Below, in pieces: positions 13,961-15,906 of a DNA stretch of 15,906 bases (the first letter of the stretch is position 1; each line of letters begins with the position of its first letter). The position numbers and the translations under genes were made by a program. The notes below the pieces were generated by a model. The model ran no database searches. It had not been told where the DNA came from and worked only from the letters and a program-made list of their open reading frames with translations. Source of the DNA: DASQPA01 sp963757335 (lineage in GTDB: Bacteria; Acidobacteriota; Thermoanaerobaculia; Multivoradales; UBA5704); assembly GCA_963757335.1 (NCBI GenBank), contig CAVWRJ010000012.1, positions 1 through 15,906 of the forward strand, given 5' to 3'.

Positions 13961-14504
13961 ATGAAGAAAATCGTGCTGCGCTACGGGATCCTATCGGGCG
14001 TCGTTCTAATGACTCTGATGGCGGCGGTGCTCCCCCTCAACTTCGCCCACAGCGAGATCCTCGGCTATACCACCATGGTCCTTTCGTTTCTGCTGGTCTT
14101 CTTCGGCGTCCGGAAATACCGCGACACCGTGGGCGGCGGGGCGATCGGCTTCGGCAAGGCGTTCCAGGTCGGCCTGCTCATCAGCCTGGTCACCTGCGCG
14201 ATGTACGTGGTCGGCTGGGAGATCACCTACTTCAACTTCTTCCCCCACTTCCTCGACGGGTACAACGCGCACGTCCTCGCGAACCTGCGGGCGGGAGGCG
14301 CGAGCGAGGCGGCCATCCAGGCGAAGGCGGTGCAGCTGGCCGAGCTGCGCCAAGCGCTACCAGAACCCGCTCTTCAACTCCGCGATCACCTTCCTGGAGG
14401 TCTTCCCGGTCGGCCTCATCGTGACCCTGGTCTCCGCCGGGATCCTGCGCCGGAAGTCCCGCCCAGGGGCGCCCATGTCGGCGGTGCCGGCGGTGCCGGC
14501 CTGA
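13961..14504 (+). CDS. DUF4199 family membrane protein (one frameshift)
   Basis: 180-aa membrane protein once one extra base is removed. A strong ribosome site TAAGGAGG precedes ATG 13961. Hydrophobic segments: YGILSGVVLMTLMAAVLPL, LGYTTMVLSFLLVFFGV, FQVGLLISLVTCAMYVVGW, and after the break FLEVFPVGLIVTLVSAGIL. The GVRKYRDTVGGGAIGFGKAF block between segments two and three is typical of DUF4199. The frame breaks at 14351, where one extra C in CGCCAAG separates QLAELR from KRYQNPLFNSAITFLEVF, after which the frame runs to TGA 14502-14504. Unrepaired, the protein loses its last membrane segment. The function of the family is unknown; pairing with a LuxR-type regulator suggests an envelope or stress role. 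It ends 6 bp from the convergent DUF1801 gene. Confidence 0.8.
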
Positions 14505-14510
14505 AGGTCC

Positions 14511-14996
14511 TCAGCTCACCGCTTTCCTCACGAGCGCGCCGATCTTTGCCTCTTCGGCGGCGGTGAGCTCCTTGAGAGCGAAGGCGGTCGGCCACATGGC
14601 GCCTTCGTCGAGGTTCGCCTCGGCGCTGAAGCCGAACGTCGCATACATCGATTTGAACTTCTGCGCGCTTTGGAAGAAGCAGACGACCTTGCCGTCCTTG
14701 GCATAGGCGGGCATCCCGTACCAGGTTTTCGGCGAGAGGGCCGGCGCGCTGGCTTTGATGAGAGCATGGAGCCGCTCGGCCATGGCGCGATCCGGTTCCG
14801 GCATCTCGGCGATCTTCGCGAGCACGGCGCTTTCCCCGTCCTCCTGGTCCGCGCGCGGGCCGCGGCGCGCTTGCGCCTTCAGCTCCTGGGCGCGCTCCTT
14901 CATCGCCGCTCGTTCCTCGTCCGTGAATCCCTCGGACTTCTCGTTGCTCGCGGTAGTGCTCTCGGCGGACTTCTGCGTGGCTTTCTTTGGGCTCAT
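14511..14996 (-). CDS. DUF1801/YdhG-like protein
   Basis: 161-aa cytoplasmic protein. ATG at 14996 with GAGGAGG a few bases upstream on the minus strand. The first roughly 55 residues are charged and low in complexity (MSPKKATQKSAEST, then ERAAMKERAQELKAQARRG), probably disordered or helical. The C-terminal domain is DUF1801/YdhG-like: MAERLHALIKASAPALSPKT, WYGMPAYAKDGKVVCFFQSA, KFKSMYATFGFSAEANLDEG, MWPTAFALKELTAAEEAKIG. Family members are small, frataxin-like in fold and of unsettled function. It is transcribed convergently with the DUF4199 gene, with no room for a terminator between them. The sequence is intact. Confidence 0.82.
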   Translation of the reverse strand: MSPKKATQKSAESTTASNEKSEGFTDEERAAMKERAQELKAQARRGPRADQEDGESAVLAKIAEMPEPDRAMAERLHALIKASAPALSPKTWYGMPAYAKDGKVVCFFQSAQKFKSMYATFGFSAEANLDEGAMWPTAFALKELTAAEEAKIGALVRKAVS

Positions 14997-15191
14997 GGAA
15001 ACCTCCTCTACCTGACTTGGGTTGGAACCTCGCCGCAGCTCGAATGCGGACGCGCGCTATTCCAACATGCGCCGCCTACGCCGTTCAAGCTCACCGGCGG
15101 CAGCCGGCTCGCGCGGACCGGCCGCCGCTTGGGGAGGTGGGAGGCGACGACGGCTAAGCGGTCTCAGAGCGGTAAACAGATACGGCTCAGC

Positions 15192-15239
15192 TTGACCCCG
15201 CACGCCGGCTGGCGTAGCCTTGGTCAAGGTTGGTCAACC
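15192..15239 (+). promoter_or_regulatory. Promoter and operator of the right toxin-antitoxin module
   Basis: A -35 TTGACC (15192-15197) and a -10 TAGCCT (15215-15220) are exactly 17 bp apart. Directly downstream lie two direct repeats TTGGTCAA (15220-15227 and 15230-15237), the second inside the inverted repeat GGTTG-GT-CAACC (15228-15239). Antitoxin-binding operators commonly sit here. The antitoxin ATG follows at 15256. Upstream, 14997-15191 contains no gene I can support. Confidence 0.6.
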
Positions 15240-15255
15240 TGGGGGCTCTACTGCC

Positions 15256-15501
15256 ATGTCTGACATCATCTACAACCTGTACGAAGCGAAAACGTCCCTT
15301 TCACGGCTCGTCGACCGTGCCGCGAACGGGGAGGAGATCATCCTCTCCAAGGCCGGTAAGCCGCTCGCGAAGCTCGTGCCGTTCCACCGTTCTCCCGAGC
15401 CGCGCCAGCCGGGAGGATGGGAAGGGCAAGTCCGGATCTCGGAGGACTTCGATGCTCCCCTGCCGCCGGAGATCGAAGCTGCTTTCGAGGGTCGCGGGTG
15501 A
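15256..15501 (+). CDS. Phd/YefM-type antitoxin
   Basis: 81-aa antitoxin starting at ATG 15256 (MSDIIYNLYEAKTSLSRLVD). The N-terminal half is the DNA-binding Phd/YefM fold with the hallmark EAKTSLSRLVDRAANGEEII then KAGKPLAKLVPF. The C-terminal half, VRISEDFDAPLPPEIEAAFE, is the usual acidic toxin-neutralising tail. An in-frame ATG at 15220 is rejected because it lies in the operator. The stop overlaps the toxin start as GTGA (15498-15501), so translation is coupled. The operator just upstream suggests autoregulation. The gene is intact, unlike its counterpart at the left end of the window. Confidence 0.88.
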   Translation: MSDIIYNLYEAKTSLSRLVDRAANGEEIILSKAGKPLAKLVPFHRSPEPRQPGGWEGQVRISEDFDAPLPPEIEAAFEGRG

Positions 15502-15885
15502 CTCCGGCGAGCCGTCTTCTGCTCGATACCCATGTCTTTCTCTGGTGGCGCGGAAACCCCTCCCGACTGGCGTCCGCGGTGCGGGACCGCATCGCGACGG
15601 CGGACCTCGTGTTCGTGAGCGCGGCCTCGGCCTGGGAGGCGGGGATCAAAGCCTCTCTGGGCCGCCTGGACCTGCCGGACACGCTGGAAGCCGGCGTGGT
15701 CGCCAGCGGCTTCGAGAAGCTCCTCATCACGTTCTCGCATGGCGAGCGGGCCGCCGGACTCCCTCCCCCATCACCGAGACCCGTTCGATCGCATGCTGGT
15801 CGCCCAGGCGCAAGCCGAGGGCTTGACCCTCGTCACCCACGACCGGCTCCTCGAACCTTATGAGGTCGAGATCCTCTGGGCCTGA
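15498..15885 (+). CDS. PIN-domain (VapC-like) toxin with a C-run frameshift
   Basis: Predicted PIN-domain ribonuclease toxin paired with the preceding antitoxin. GTG 15498 overlaps the antitoxin stop. The four acidic positions are visible: Asp in LLLDTHVFLWW, Glu in SAASAWEAGIKASLGRL, Asp in RDPFDRMLVAQA and Asp in LVTHDRLL. The last two lie beyond a frame break in a run of five C at 15765-15769; four C would join AAGLPP to HHRDPFDRMLVAQ and give 128 aa ending at TGA 15883-15885, the normal family length. A C-run is a common place for sequencing indels, so the gene may well be intact in the organism. As written the toxin lacks its last catalytic part. Confidence 0.82.
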
Positions 15886-15906
15886 ACAGGAGGCAGGAAG
15901 TTCTTT

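Noticed and set aside
15050..15175. Integron attC-like site (GCCTACGCCGTTCAAGC and a GCTTGG/GGCTAAGCG counterpart) ahead of the toxin-antitoxin pair
   Set aside because: Inner arms pair only partly, the simple GTTRRRY core is missing and no integrase is present. Resemblance is too weak to call.

Overview
The window is 15.9 kb of GC-rich bacterial DNA. It holds exported DUF1501 and DUF1800 proteins, CHRD and DNRLRE-type extracellular domains, small secreted orphans, PIN-domain toxin-antitoxin pairs and a LuxR/DUF4199 pair. This mix fits an Acidobacteriota-like soil or sediment organism, possibly from a metagenome. That placement is inference from gene content; no rRNA or tRNA gene was seen.

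Layout. (1) 1-608: a decayed Phd/PIN toxin-antitoxin module with its own promoter and three apparent single-base frameshifts. (2) 709-1164 (-): a small membrane-anchored or exported protein. (3) 1374-1983: three copies of one 21-bp repeat, then about 27 units of the 10-bp palindrome GTCCCGGGAC on a 21-bp period. (4) 1996-2830: two 5'-truncated gene remnants, one a partial copy of the secreted-protein gene at 2853-3338. (5) 2853-4113: two intact secreted proteins, then a strong hairpin terminator. (6) 4172-9060: a two-gene operon (a 389-aa P-loop ATPase overlapping a roughly 1,080-aa ATPase-TPR protein) lying between two 184-bp direct copies of the DUF1501 3' end. (7) 8886-13062 (-): DUF1501 and DUF1800 genes in one operon, with an inverted repeat over the likely promoter. 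(8) 13210-14504: a duplicated promoter/start segment, a membrane LuxR-type regulator and a DUF4199 membrane protein (frameshifted). (9) 14511-14996 (-): a DUF1801 protein. (10) 15192-15885: a second Phd/PIN toxin-antitoxin module with a clear promoter and operator; the toxin is frameshifted in a C-run.

Two things stand out. The ATPase/ATPase-TPR operon looks like a mobile STAND-type sensor system. It sits at the 3' end of the DUF1501 gene, and the flanking copies differ only by synonymous changes, as expected if a functional homologous 3' end replaced the resident one. The 21-bp palindrome array keeps its phase over 550 bp, is not explained by coding, and abuts a gene that has lost its 5' half.

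Seven apparent single-base frameshifts in otherwise well-conserved genes mean that either the assembly carries indel errors or several accessory genes are decaying. The long DUF1501, DUF1800 and first-ATPase genes are intact.
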